From positions 4,391,584 through 4,455,583 of the forward strand of contig NC_009142.1 of NCBI RefSeq assembly GCF_000062885.1: a stretch of 64,000 nucleotides of DNA, in the 5' to 3' direction. Of this stretch, positions 1-7,756 are shown piece by piece. The DNA comes from Saccharopolyspora erythraea NRRL 2338. GTDB taxonomy: Bacteria; Actinomycetota; Actinomycetes; Mycobacteriales; Pseudonocardiaceae. The position numbers and the translations under genes are program-made. Numbering within the stretch: the stretch's first letter is position 1; every line of letters begins with the position of its first letter. The notes under the pieces were generated by a model. That model was not told the DNA's origin. It was given only the letters and a program-made list of their open reading frames with translations, and did no database searches.

Positions 1-851
1 CCGGGGATCAGGTCGGTGGCGAGCATGCTCTCCCGGGTGCGCATCCAGTTCCGGTTGCCGCGCATGGTGTTGATCTCACCGTTGTGCGCGATGAACCGGT
101 ACGGGTGCGCCAGCGGCCACGACGGGAACGTGTTGGTCGAGAACCGGCTGTGCACCAGGCCGATGGCGCTGGCGAAGCGCTCGTCGCCCAGGTCGGGGTA
201 GAACGCCGGGAGCTGCGCCTCGGTCAGCATCCCCTTGTAGACGATGGTGCGCGCCGACAGGCTCGGGAAGTACACGTCGGCCTCGTGCTCGGCGCGCTTG
301 CGCACGCAGAAGGCCCGGCGCTCGAACTGCAGGGCCGTCTCGCCCGCCGCGTCGGGCCCGGCCGCCTCGCCGTGTCCGAGGAAGAGCTGCCGGAACGAGG
401 GCATGACCTCGCGCGCCGCCCAGCCCGCGCACGACGGGTCGGTGGGCACCTCGCGCCAGCCGAGGATCCGCAGTCCCTCTTCGGACACGATCCGCTCGAT
501 CAGCGCCACGGCCTCGGCCGCGGCCTGCTCGTCGGCGGGCAGGAACGCGGTACCCACCGCGTAGGCGCCCTCCTCCGGCAGCTCGAAGGGCACCGTTGAG
601 CGGAAGAAGGCGTCCGGGATCTGGGTCAGCAGGCCGACACCGTCGCCGGTGTCGGGATCGGCGCCCTTGGCGCCACGGTGCTCCAGGTTCCGCAGCGCCG
701 TCAGTGCTTTGCCGACCAGGTCATGACTGCGTCGTCCGCGCAGGTCGGCCACGAACGCGACACCGCAGGCGTCGCGGTCGTTGGCGGGGTCGTAGAGCCC
801 CCGCGCTTCGGCGCCACGCTGCGCCGCTCTCACATGGTGGGAATTAGGCAT
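1..851 (-). CDS. gltB: Glutamate synthase large subunit, N-terminal part (truncated by window edge)
   Basis: The first 283 codons are present; the 3' end lies outside the window. The product is the large subunit of NADPH-dependent glutamate synthase, which moves the glutamine amide onto 2-oxoglutarate in ammonium assimilation. What is seen is the class-II glutamine amidotransferase domain: a short propeptide, then Cys29 in DACGVAFV (expected to become the N-terminal nucleophile after processing), the stretch [17 protein letters not shown], and further in [18 protein letters not shown] and AHNGEINT, all hallmarks of GltB. The ATG start at 851 is preceded by GGAGGA at 855-860. The synthase and FMN domains cannot be seen. 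Identification is firm. Confidence 0.95.
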   Translation of the reverse strand, partial: MPNSHHVRAAQRGAEARGLYDPANDRDACGVAFVADLRGRRSHDLVGKALTALRNLEHRGAKGADPDTGDGVGLLTQIPDAFFRSTVPFELPEEGAYAVGTAFLPADEQAAAEAVALIERIVSEEGLRILGWREVPTDPSCAGWAAREVMPSFRQLFLGHGEAAGPDAAGETALQFERRAFCVRKRAEHEADVYFPSLSARTIVYKGMLTEAQLPAFYPDLGDERFASAIGLVHSRFSTNTFPSWPLAHPYRFIAHNGEINTMRGNRNWMRTRESMLATDLIP

Positions 852-1286
852 CGGTCCTCCCCGTCGCCAGGCCGCGGGCCGCGCGAGGGCGGAGTCACTC
901 GACGCGTGCCCGCAAGAACCTTTCGGGCACTGACAAAAGGATGCGCCGTTGCACTCTCGGTCAGTTTGAGGCACTCTACATAGCGAGCGTCCGGAAAGCT
1001 ACCGTTAAGTAACACGAGTTAATAACGCGTGAGCGGTCCCACCCAATGGGAGCAACGGCGGCGACCCCGCTGACCTCGCGAAATTCCGGCCGTCCGCAGT
1101 CCACACGCGACTCCGCAACCCCCGGGTCCGTGGCGTGGTTCACGATCACCTTGTGGGCGCGGCGAAACACACGCTACCGGGCGCCCGCGCGAAGCGCGAA
1201 CCGCAGGGTGACGCGCCCCACAAACCCCTGGCGCCACTCGGATGCCGACACCCGCCAGTCCACAGTCGACCGGTCACGGCCCGGAT
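852..1286. other. Intergenic region upstream of gltB
   Basis: About 435 bp between the gltB start and the stop of the leftward mannosyltransferase gene. It should hold the gltB promoter and leader. The stretch at about 985-1030 is locally less GC-rich (around gctaccgttaagtaacacg), which would suit a promoter. I see no convincing gene, terminator hairpin or repeat. Confidence 0.5.
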
Positions 1287-2567
1287 TCAGCGTGCTCCAG
1301 CCATGATCGATGCGGCAGCGGGCTCGGAGACGCCGGCATCCTGGGCCCTCGAGCGCCTCGCACACCTGACCAGCGACACGAGCAGCACCAGTCCCAGCAA
1401 CAGGTACGGGTTGCCGACCAGGTGCTGCACCGGCGTCCACGGCCCACCGCTGGGCATCCACCTGAAGGACGCGGTCAGCACCACCAACGCGGTGACCACC
1501 CCGGCGGCCAGCCACCCCGCGCTGCGTTCCCGGACGGCGCAGGCCAGCATCACCAGGATCGCCGGCACGCACCACACCCAGTGGTCGGACCAGGACGTCG
1601 GCGAGACCAGCAGCGCCACCAGCGCGTTCGCGACGACCGCCAGCGGCGGGTCGACCCTGGCCATGGCATACGCCGCCAGCAGGACGACGACCACGCACAG
1701 CACCACCCACACCGCGGTCCGCAACGAGGGCGGCAGCTCCGAACGCGCGAGCGCCCCGGCGATCGACTGGTTGGTGTGGAAGGCCGAACCGCTGACGCCG
1801 TTGGCGGGCCCGGCTCCGAACCAGTAGTCCAGCGAGGCCGGGAAGCTCAGCAGGAAGCCCAGCACGGTACATCCGGCGGCGGTCACCACGCCGGTCACCG
1901 CCGCGCGGAAGTCCTTGCGGACCAGGAAGAACAGCAGGAAAGCCGCTGGTGTCAGCTTGATCGCGGCGGCGATGCCGATGAGCAGCCCGCGCGGCCAGCG
2001 CGGAGCGCGCGCCAGGCAGTCCACGGCGGCCAGGCCCATCAGCGCGATGTTGATCTGCCCGAGGCCGAAGGAGGCGTACACCGGCTCCAGGAACAGCGTC
2101 CACGGCACCAGCGCCGAGGCCACCGCCAGCGCGGCGCGGCGGCCCAGGTGCGGCCACGCGTGCCGGGCGACCAGGTACAGCGCGGCACCGATCGCCGCCA
2201 GGTCGACCGCGTAGAGCGCGAACAGCCCCGCCACGTGCGGCAGCAGGGCCAGCGGCGCCAGCGGCAGCAGGGCGAACGGCGGGTACACCCAGGGCAGCAG
2301 CCGTCCGGCGCTGGTCATCGGCGCACCGTGCATGATGTCACCGCCGGAGAGCCAGGTGTGCACCGCCCACCGGTACACCTGGTAGTCGATCCCGGCGCGC
2401 TCGTCGACGCCAGCGCGGCGCAACAGCACCATCACCGCCAGCGACAGCAGCACCGCGGGCACCGACAGCGCGATGACGGCGTTGGAATGCCGGACGAGCT
2501 TCTCCTTCAGTCCGAACCGGTCGAGCACCGTCACCGCTGGACCGGATTCTGCTGGCACCGTGGCCAT
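1287..2567 (-). CDS. GT87-family mannosyltransferase (polytopic membrane protein)
   Basis: A 426-residue membrane protein with about ten hydrophobic segments. The family (GT87/DUF2029) uses polyprenyl-phosphate-mannose to add alpha-1,2-mannose to phosphatidylinositol mannosides, lipomannan or related glycolipids on the outer face of the membrane. Diagnostic features are an early extracytoplasmic loop with GIDYQVYRWAVHTWLSGGD carrying acidic residues after the first membrane segment, the block SFGLGQINIALMGLAAVDC (the family's typical GQxN region), AAAIKLTPAAFLLFFLVRK, and FHTNQSIAGALAR. The start ATG at 2567 is the most upstream sensible one. The gene stands alone; the IS element lies upstream. 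The exact acceptor is unknown. PimE-type is possible but unproven. Confidence 0.85.
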   Translation of the reverse strand: MATVPAESGPAVTVLDRFGLKEKLVRHSNAVIALSVPAVLLSLAVMVLLRRAGVDERAGIDYQVYRWAVHTWLSGGDIMHGAPMTSAGRLLPWVYPPFALLPLAPLALLPHVAGLFALYAVDLAAIGAALYLVARHAWPHLGRRAALAVASALVPWTLFLEPVYASFGLGQINIALMGLAAVDCLARAPRWPRGLLIGIAAAIKLTPAAFLLFFLVRKDFRAAVTGVVTAAGCTVLGFLLSFPASLDYWFGAGPANGVSGSAFHTNQSIAGALARSELPPSLRTAVWVVLCVVVVLLAAYAMARVDPPLAVVANALVALLVSPTSWSDHWVWCVPAILVMLACAVRERSAGWLAAGVVTALVVLTASFRWMPSGGPWTPVQHLVGNPYLLLGLVLLVSLVRCARRSRAQDAGVSEPAAASIMAGAR

Positions 2568-2957
2568 GGGGCCCTCTCGATCGTGCGGCCTCGTCCGCGA
2601 TCGCCCGAGGTGACCGGTGACGATCTCCGACGCTGCACAACGCTCGGCCGCGGGGACTTGAACCCGTCGAAGAACCGCAAGACTCTAACCCACGGCCGCG
2701 CACGCGCGGGCGCGCCCCCGCGCGAAGCGGCGCGGAGCCGGGTGGACGGGCCGACGACGGCTCCTGCGCAGGCTGTGCCCCGGCGCTCACGCTCCGCGGT
2801 GCCGGTGTCCCAAGTGAACATGACATGGCCCTGATCAGCGCGTTCGCCGACCTACGCCCACCCAGGCGCCACCGGACCGATCATGCACGAACGTCGCCGC
2901 CTGCCGGCCCGAAGCGGCTAAGCTGAAGGTCATCATCGGCGACGAGGAGCGGAACAC
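2568..2957. other. Intergenic region between mannosyltransferase and IS element
   Basis: About 390 bp without a gene. It should carry the promoter of the leftward mannosyltransferase. On the minus strand, at about 2643-2695, there is a tRNA-like 3' half: a GGGTTCAAGTCCC T-arm core flanked by a possible acceptor pair (GGCCGTG with CGCGGCC). It is about 20 nt too short for a cloverleaf and has no credible D-arm or anticodon arm, so I do not call a tRNA. Bases 2700-2790 are extremely GC-rich. Confidence 0.45.
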
Positions 2958-2960
2958 GAC

Positions 2961-3110
2961 TTGACTTCCCCCCTGCCCTATAGGGCGGGGATTGCTATCG
3001 GGCTGGCGCCCGATGGTTCCTGCTTCACCGCCGACTGCCGAAGGGAGGACCCTTGCGGACTCACGTCAGCTCCACAGGCATCGCCGGGGGTCTCCCCGGC
3101 TACCGCTCGA
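2961..3110 (-). ncRNA. Candidate omega RNA scaffold overlapping the tnpB 3' end
   Basis: In studied TnpB systems the guide RNA comes from the end of tnpB and the right end of the element, with the guide read from flanking DNA. Here the last codons of tnpB encode a poorly conserved tail rich in Gly/Ser/Pro, and the stop codon lies in a strong hairpin (2971-2990) followed by GGAAGTCAAG. If the element ends there, the guide would be the roughly 16-20 nt reading leftward from about 2959. The boundary and RNA are inferred, not seen. Confidence 0.35.
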
Positions 3111-4252
3111 CCAGCGGCAAGGATGTTCTTCGCCGCGTTGATGTCCCGGTCGTGCCGGGTGCGGCATCCCGGGCACGTCCATGCCCGGGTGGAAAGGCTC
3201 AACTTCTCCAGCAGGTGCCCGCAGGCCGAGCACGTCTTGCTGGACGGGTACCAGCGGTCGATGACGACCAGCGTCTTGCCCGCGCGGGTGGTCTTGTACT
3301 CCAGTTGCCGCCGGAACTCGCCCAACGCCGCGTCCATCACGGCACGGTTCAATCCGGATTTGGCGCGCACGTTACGGCCAGGCTTGGCCACGGTGCCCTT
3401 CGCGGAGCGGGCCATTCCGGCGATGTTGAGGTCTTCGATCGCGATGACGTCGTGCTCGCGCACCAGGTTCGTGGTGGTGCGGTGCAGGAAGTCGGTGCGG
3501 GCACACCGGATTTTGCGGTGCGCCCGTGCGACCTTGGTCTTGGCTTTGCGGCGGTTGTTCGAGCCCTTCTGCTTGCGGGCCATTTGCCGCTGGTAGCGGG
3601 CGAGGTTGCGGGCCTTGCGGTCCAGATGCTTCGGGTTGGCGATCTTCTCGCCGGTCGACAGGACAGCAAAGTCCTTCACACCCAGGTCCACCCCGACCGC
3701 GCTGCCGGTCTCGGGCTGCGGTTCGGGGTCGTCGGTGTCCACGGCCAAGGTCACATACCAGCGGCCATCCGGCTCGCGGGACACGATCACCATCGTCGGA
3801 TTCAGCGTTTCGAGGGTTTCGTCGTCCCAGGACCACACGAACTCAAGCGGCGCGGTGTGCTTCGCCAGAGTCAGCTTGCCGCCGCGCAAGCGGAAAGCGC
3901 TGCGCGTGTAGTGCGCCGACTGGCGGCCGTTGCGGGGCTTGAAACGCGGGTAGCGCGCACGCCCGGCGAAGAAGTTCGCATACGCGGTGTGCTGGTGCCG
4001 CAACGTTTGCTGCAACGGCACCGACGAAACCTCGGACAGGAACGCCAGCTCGTCGGTTTTCTTCCACGCGGTCAGCGCGGCGTCGGTCTCCTTGTAGGAG
4101 GTCTTCTTGCCGTGCGCGTGGTAGGCGCGGTGCCGCTCGGCGAGGGTCTTGTTCCACACCAGGCGTACGCACCCGAACGTGCGGCCCAACTGGGCCGCCT
4201 GTTCGGGGGCCGGGTAGGCCCGAACCCTGTACGCCGTCCTCACAAAGATCAT
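2978..4252 (-). CDS. tnpB: RNA-guided endonuclease TnpB
   Basis: A 424-residue TnpB, the likely ancestor of Cas12 nucleases. The family is programmed by an RNA from the element's right end and cuts DNA beside a short target-adjacent motif, which helps the element persist. The N-terminal helix-turn-helix region (FVRTAYRVRAYPAPEQ, WNKTLAER) leads to the wedge domain, then the RuvC nuclease. The three catalytic acids are in place: Asp189 in GVDLGVKDF, Glu273 in AIEDLNIAGM and Asp370 in HDRDINAAKN. A zinc ribbon lies between the last two (CSACG at 341-344 and CPGC at 360-363). I start it at ATG 4252 (MIFVRTAYRV) because homologues start here; an in-frame ATG at 4282 would add ten unlikely residues. 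The C-terminal tail after the RuvC domain overlaps the probable guide-RNA scaffold. It looks intact and active. Confidence 0.9.
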   Translation of the reverse strand: MIFVRTAYRVRAYPAPEQAAQLGRTFGCVRLVWNKTLAERHRAYHAHGKKTSYKETDAALTAWKKTDELAFLSEVSSVPLQQTLRHQHTAYANFFAGRARYPRFKPRNGRQSAHYTRSAFRLRGGKLTLAKHTAPLEFVWSWDDETLETLNPTMVIVSREPDGRWYVTLAVDTDDPEPQPETGSAVGVDLGVKDFAVLSTGEKIANPKHLDRKARNLARYQRQMARKQKGSNNRRKAKTKVARAHRKIRCARTDFLHRTTTNLVREHDVIAIEDLNIAGMARSAKGTVAKPGRNVRAKSGLNRAVMDAALGEFRRQLEYKTTRAGKTLVVIDRWYPSSKTCSACGHLLEKLSLSTRAWTCPGCRTRHDRDINAAKNILAAGRAVAGETPGDACGADVSPQGSSLRQSAVKQEPSGASPIAIPAL

Positions 4253-4320
4253 TTTACACGATTGCCGATCACCAGTAAGCACGGTGCGTGGTCACCGAGG
4301 AGCACTCGGGATCGGCTCCT

Positions 4321-4341
4321 CCCCGGCGTGAACGGCCGGGG
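4321..4341. repeat. Hairpin at the probable left end of the tnpB element
   Basis: Inverted repeat of CCCCGGC and GCCGGGG (7 bp, 7-nt loop). Subterminal hairpins at element ends are the recognition structures of IS200/IS605 transposases. Its position 22 bp before the PPTase start also means it lies in that gene's leader. Confidence 0.45.
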
Positions 4342-4362
4342 CTTCCGCCGATAGGAGAAAAG

Positions 4363-5025
4363 GTGATCGAGCGAGTGCTGCCCGAAGGCGCGACGTGGGT
4401 CGAGGCGTTCGACGACCCGGCGGAGGCGACGCTGTTCCCCGAGGAGGAGGCCGCCATCGCCCGCGCCGTGGACAAGCGGCGCCGCGAGTTCACCACCGTC
4501 CGGCACTGCGCCCGGCGGGCGATGGCCGAACTGGGCGTGCCGCCCGCGCCACTGCTGCCCGGAGAGCGCGGAGCGCCCCAGTGGCCGGCGGGCGTCGTCG
4601 GCAGCATGACGCATTGCGCGGGCTACCGCGCCGCGGTCGTCGGCCCGGCCGGCACCGTCGTGACCATCGGGATCGACGCCGAGCCGCACGAGCCGCTGCC
4701 CGGAGGAGTGCTGGACGCCGTCTCGCTTCCCGAGGAGCGGGCCCGCCTGCGCGAGCTGTCCACACAGGACGGAAAAGTGCACTGGGACCGCGTGCTGTTC
4801 AGCTGCAAGGAGTCGGTCTACAAGGCGTGGTTCCCGCTGACCGGGGCGTGGCTGGACTTCGAGCAGGCCGACCTGACCTTCGACGCCGCGGGCGGCACGT
4901 TCCACGCCCGGCTGCTCAAGCCCGGCGGCCAGGCCGAGGGGCGCCCGCTCACCGAGTTCACCGGGCGGTGGCTGGCCGCCGACGGGTTCGTGGTCAGCGC
5001 CATCGTGCGGCTGCGGGAGCGGTGA
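4363..5025 (+). CDS. Sfp/EntD-type 4'-phosphopantetheinyl transferase
   Basis: A 220-residue enzyme that moves the phosphopantetheine arm of CoA onto carrier proteins of polyketide, nonribosomal peptide or siderophore synthases. Family marks are present in order: RRREFTTVRHCARRAMAELG, GAPQWPAGVVGSMTHC, the Mg-binding TIGIDAEPHEPL, and the second signature FSCKESVYKAWFP. I use GTG 4363 (VIERVLPEGATW) because AGGAG precedes it by five bases and homologues begin there; an in-frame ATG at 4288 would read through the IS left end. The IS-proximal position means its promoter is probably within or next to the element. It faces WrbA with a shared terminator hairpin between them. No carrier-protein gene is visible in this window. 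Confidence 0.92.
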   Translation: MIERVLPEGATWVEAFDDPAEATLFPEEEAAIARAVDKRRREFTTVRHCARRAMAELGVPPAPLLPGERGAPQWPAGVVGSMTHCAGYRAAVVGPAGTVVTIGIDAEPHEPLPGGVLDAVSLPEERARLRELSTQDGKVHWDRVLFSCKESVYKAWFPLTGAWLDFEQADLTFDAAGGTFHARLLKPGGQAEGRPLTEFTGRWLAADGFVVSAIVRLRER

Positions 5026-5036
5026 CTCATACGCCG

Positions 5037-5065
5037 AACGGGCGGCCGCGTGGCGGCCGCCCGTT
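5037..5065. terminator. Bidirectional terminator hairpin
   Basis: A perfect 13-bp stem (AACGGGCGGCCGC with its complement) and a 3-nt loop lie exactly between the convergent PPTase and wrbA genes. It has no T-run, as is usual in actinomycetes. Confidence 0.8.
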
Positions 5066-5079
5066 CCGGGTTCCCGACC

Positions 5080-5697
5080 TCAGGCGGCCCCGGCGCCCTT
5101 GAGCGCCGACGCGATGGACACGACCCGCTTGGCCTGCACCGCGGCGGCGTTGCGAGCGGTCTCGTCGACCTTGAACTGGCCCTGCCCGTCGACGTGGCTG
5201 GTGCCGTAGGGGTTGCCGTCGACGAACTTCGAGCCGTCGGTGAAGCCCGGCGCGACCAGGATGCCGCCGAAGTGGTGGATCGTGTTGTAGAGCGCCAGCA
5301 GCGTGGACTCCTGGCCGCCGTGCAGGGTCGCGCTGGAGGTGAAGCCGCTGTAGACCTTGTCGGCGAGCTGCCCCTGCGCCCACTGGCCGCCCAGCGTGTC
5401 GAGGAACTGCTTGAGCTGCGAGGACACGTTGCCGAACCGGGTCGGCGACCCGAAGATCACCGCGTCGGCCCACACCACGTCGTCGGCCGTGGCCTCCGGC
5501 ACGCCCGCCGTGGCGTCGGCGTTGGCCCGCCACGCCGGGTTGGCGTCGATCGCCTCGTCCGGCGCGAGCTCCCGGACCTTGCGCAGGCGGACCTGCGCGC
5601 CCGCGGCCTCGGCCTGCGCGGCGAGCTCGTTGGCGATCTCGGAGATGGTCCCCGTCGCCGAGTAGTAGATGACGCTGAGCTTGATCGGCTCACCCAT
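5080..5697 (-). CDS. wrbA: NAD(P)H:quinone oxidoreductase, WrbA type
   Basis: A 205-residue flavodoxin-like protein that binds FMN and reduces quinones by two electrons, avoiding semiquinone formation. The phosphate-binding loop is YYSATGTISEIA near the N-terminus, followed by FGSPTRFGNVSSQLKQFLD and the WrbA-typical SGFTSSATLHGGQESTLLALYNTIHHFGG, then a long insertion containing NPYGTSHVDG. The ATG at 5697 is preserved among homologues and has AAGGAG upstream; the upstream ATG at 5781 would add 28 residues of low-quality sequence. It is divergent from a MarR regulator, which probably represses it in response to quinones or electrophiles. Confidence 0.93.
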   Translation of the reverse strand: MGEPIKLSVIYYSATGTISEIANELAAQAEAAGAQVRLRKVRELAPDEAIDANPAWRANADATAGVPEATADDVVWADAVIFGSPTRFGNVSSQLKQFLDTLGGQWAQGQLADKVYSGFTSSATLHGGQESTLLALYNTIHHFGGILVAPGFTDGSKFVDGNPYGTSHVDGQGQFKVDETARNAAAVQAKRVVSIASALKGAGAA

Positions 5698-5901
5698 AAC
5701 CGCTGACTCCTTCGCACGGGACGGGTCTTCCCGCCCGACGTCGCCGGAGGCGGTACCGCGGCTCCTGCGCCGCTCCACCAACCGACCTCTTCGCTTGCAG
5801 TGCAGACACTACTGGCGCAATATCTTCCACGCAAGCCATTTGCCCGCGAGTCACTTGCGGTAGAATCCGGTGACAGCGCTGGAGCAGGGAGGAGCAGGCT
5901 G
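5698..5901. promoter_or_regulatory. Divergent wrbA/marR control region
   Basis: This 204-bp gap must hold both promoters. It is less GC-rich than its surroundings around 5800-5860. I see repeated CTTGC/GCAAG half sites, the clearest being CGCAAG at 5830-5835 and CTTGCG at 5854-5859 in inverted orientation, and a small palindrome AGTG-CAGA-CACT near 5801-5812. These are candidate MarR operators only. Confidence 0.4.
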
Positions 5902-6402
5902 GTGAGCAGCGAGAACACCGCCCGGCAGGGGTCGACGGTCGACCCCTGCACCGACGACGACGAGATCGTCACCTGGTGGGGCCTGGTGATCGAGGGCTAC
6001 CACGTGACCCAGGCGAAGCTCGACGCCGAACTGGCCGAGCGCTTCAAACTGGCCCCCGCCTCTTTCGACATCCTGCTGCGGCTGGTCCGCTCCCCCGACT
6101 GCCGCATGCCGATGACCCGCCTGGCCCGCGAGGCCGCGTTGAGCAGCGGCGGGTTCACCAAGGTGGCCGACCGGCTGGCCGCGGCCGGTCTCATCCGCCG
6201 CGAACCGTGCCCGTCGGACCGCCGCGTCACCTACGCCACCCTCACCGACCACGGCCGGGACGTCGCCGACCAGGCCAGGCGGGCGGCCGCGGAGGTGCTG
6301 CGCCGGCGAGTGCTCGCACCGCTGGGCGTGGAGCGGTCCGCGGATCTGGCCGACGTGATGCGGGCGCTGCGCGCGGCCAACGGCCCGGAGTGCTCGGGCT
6401 GA
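5902..6402 (+). CDS. MarR-family transcriptional regulator
   Basis: A 166-residue winged-helix regulator. The DNA-binding core reads RMPMTRLAREAALSSGGFTK (recognition region) then VADRLAAAGLIRREPCPSDRR, the classic MarR wing with the DxR signature. Helices on either side form the dimer. I chose GTG 5902 because AGGGAGGAG sits just upstream; the in-frame ATG at 5800 would add 34 residues. Two cysteines (in STVDPCTDDD and REPCPSD) and the divergent quinone reductase suggest a redox or electrophile sensor, but that is inference. Confidence 0.88.
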   Translation: MSSENTARQGSTVDPCTDDDEIVTWWGLVIEGYHVTQAKLDAELAERFKLAPASFDILLRLVRSPDCRMPMTRLAREAALSSGGFTKVADRLAAAGLIRREPCPSDRRVTYATLTDHGRDVADQARRAAAEVLRRRVLAPLGVERSADLADVMRALRAANGPECSG

Positions 6403-6410
6403 CCGCTACG

Positions 6411-6458
6411 CGGCGCGTTCGCCCGTATCTTGACAACGGGACACGGGCGAACGCGCCG
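6411..6458. terminator. Bidirectional terminator hairpin
   Basis: A perfect 16-bp inverted repeat (CGGCGCGTTCGCCCGT at 6411-6426, complement at 6443-6458) with a 16-nt loop separates the convergent marR and endoglucanase genes. Confidence 0.75.
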
Positions 6459-6498
6459 AACCGCTATCGCAGGGACCTGCCGGTCGCCGAGCGCCGGC

Positions 6499-7506
6499 TC
6501 ACCGGACCCGCTCGCGGACCCACACCCCGGCCGGCTTGAGCGGCTCGGTGCCGGTGTAGGGCCCGCTGTCGCAGGTGCCCTCCTCGAACACCGCGCCCGA
6601 CCGGTGGTCGTCGGAGAAGTTCCAGTTGGTCCAGCTGATGTTCTTCTCCGCCATCAGGTCGAGGTAGCGCTGCGCCATGGCGAAGTCGTCGCCGCCGTCG
6701 CCGGACGCCTCCTGGGTGCCGAACTCGGTGACGAACAGCGGCAGCCGGTCCGCCGCCCGCGACAGCGTGCGCAGGTGGTCCTCGCCGTGGGACGCGGCGT
6801 AGAAGTGGAAGGTGTAGAGGATGTTGCCCGCGTCGACCGGGTTGTCGACGATCTCCTGCTCGTCGGCTCCGTCGGAGACGCCCAGCGACGACCACGCGCG
6901 GGTGCCGACCAGCACCACCGAGTCGGGGTCCTGCGCCCGGATCACCGGGATGACCTGCTCGGCGTAGCTCTTGATCGCGGGCCACTCGACGCCGTTGGGC
7001 TCGTTGGCGACCTCGTAGAGGACGTTGGGCTTGTCGCGGTGGGTGCGGGCGACCTCGGTGAAGAACGTCCGGGCCCGTTCGAGGTTGTAATTGGGGTCAC
7101 CGGGATCGAGCATGTGCCAGTCGATGATCGCGTACATCCCCCGCCGCGTCGCGGCCTCGACGTACTGGTTCACCATCGCGGTGAAGCGTTCCGGGTCCTC
7201 CTCGTAGCCGCCTTCCTGGACGTACATGGAGATCCGCAGCACGTCGGCCTGCCAGTCGTGGGCGAGCGCGTCGAGCGACTCGTCGTTGACGCACTGGCCG
7301 TACCACTGCAGGCCGTGCGTGCTCATGCCGCGCAGCTGCACCGGTGCGCCGCTGCCGCACAAGGTGTTGCCGCACACCGAGAGCTTGCCGTTCACCGCCA
7401 CCGGGGTGGGCTCCGGCGCGGCGGGCGGCGCGGCGTCCGCGACCGCGCCCACCGCGACCAGCATCGCGGCGAGAGCCGCCGTGCGAAGGGAGTTCTGCCA
7501 TCTCAT
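6499..7506 (-). CDS. Secreted GH5 endoglucanase (cellulase)
   Basis: A 335-residue glycoside hydrolase family 5 enzyme that cuts internal beta-1,4-glucan bonds with retention. A Sec signal peptide is evident (Arg-rich start, TAALAAMLVAVGAVADA, cut near residue 26). The mature protein begins with the family's VNGKLSVCGNTLCGSGAPVQLRGMSTHGLQW. The acid/base is Glu169 in YEVANEPNG and the nucleophile is Glu261 in LFVTEFGTQ; WHMLDPGDPN and TFHFYAASHG are the substrate-cleft motifs. No carbohydrate-binding module is present. The ATG at 7506 follows GAGGAG; the in-frame ATG at 7638 has no signal peptide. Monocistronic, convergent with marR. Confidence 0.93.
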   Translation of the reverse strand: MRWQNSLRTAALAAMLVAVGAVADAAPPAAPEPTPVAVNGKLSVCGNTLCGSGAPVQLRGMSTHGLQWYGQCVNDESLDALAHDWQADVLRISMYVQEGGYEEDPERFTAMVNQYVEAATRRGMYAIIDWHMLDPGDPNYNLERARTFFTEVARTHRDKPNVLYEVANEPNGVEWPAIKSYAEQVIPVIRAQDPDSVVLVGTRAWSSLGVSDGADEQEIVDNPVDAGNILYTFHFYAASHGEDHLRTLSRAADRLPLFVTEFGTQEASGDGGDDFAMAQRYLDLMAEKNISWTNWNFSDDHRSGAVFEEGTCDSGPYTGTEPLKPAGVWVRERVR

Positions 7507-7756
7507 GAGCGTTCTCCTCGCCACGGCGGCGGAAAACAACAGGAAAGGAAGTTTCCGGTTGCGGGACCGTAGCGAGGTGCCCGGAAGATCGTCAAGGAAT
7601 CCAGGGCGGCAGCGGCACAACGGCGGTACCGGCCCCACCGGACGGCGCAGTGCCGAGACCGGCTCCGGCCGCAGCGGCTCGTGGGCGGCGGCGGCTTGAG
7701 GGCGCGGCTTGTGGGCGACGGCTTGAGGGCGCGGCCTCGTGCGCGGCGGGCCGCCG

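Larger units (their letters stand above)
2960..4345 (-). mobile_element. IS200/IS605-superfamily element with tnpB only (IS1341-like)
   Basis: The element is inferred from a full tnpB gene with hairpins at both sides. On the right-end side (low coordinates) the tnpB stop codon sits inside a hairpin at 2971-2990 (stem around GCCCTATAGGGC), followed on the minus strand by GGAAGTCAAG ending near 2960. On the left-end side there is a hairpin at 4321-4341 (CCCCGGC / GCCGGGG). No tnpA transposase is in the window, so the element is non-autonomous as seen. Its left end lies about 20 bp from the start of the phosphopantetheinyl transferase gene. Exact ends cannot be fixed without an empty-site comparison, since this family makes no target duplications or terminal inverted repeats. 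Confidence 0.7.

Noticed and set aside
2643-2695. tRNA-like sequence on the minus strand (GGGTTCAAGTCCC with a possible acceptor stem)
   Set aside because: About 20 nt too short, T-stem poorly paired, no credible D-arm or anticodon arm. Not called as a tRNA.
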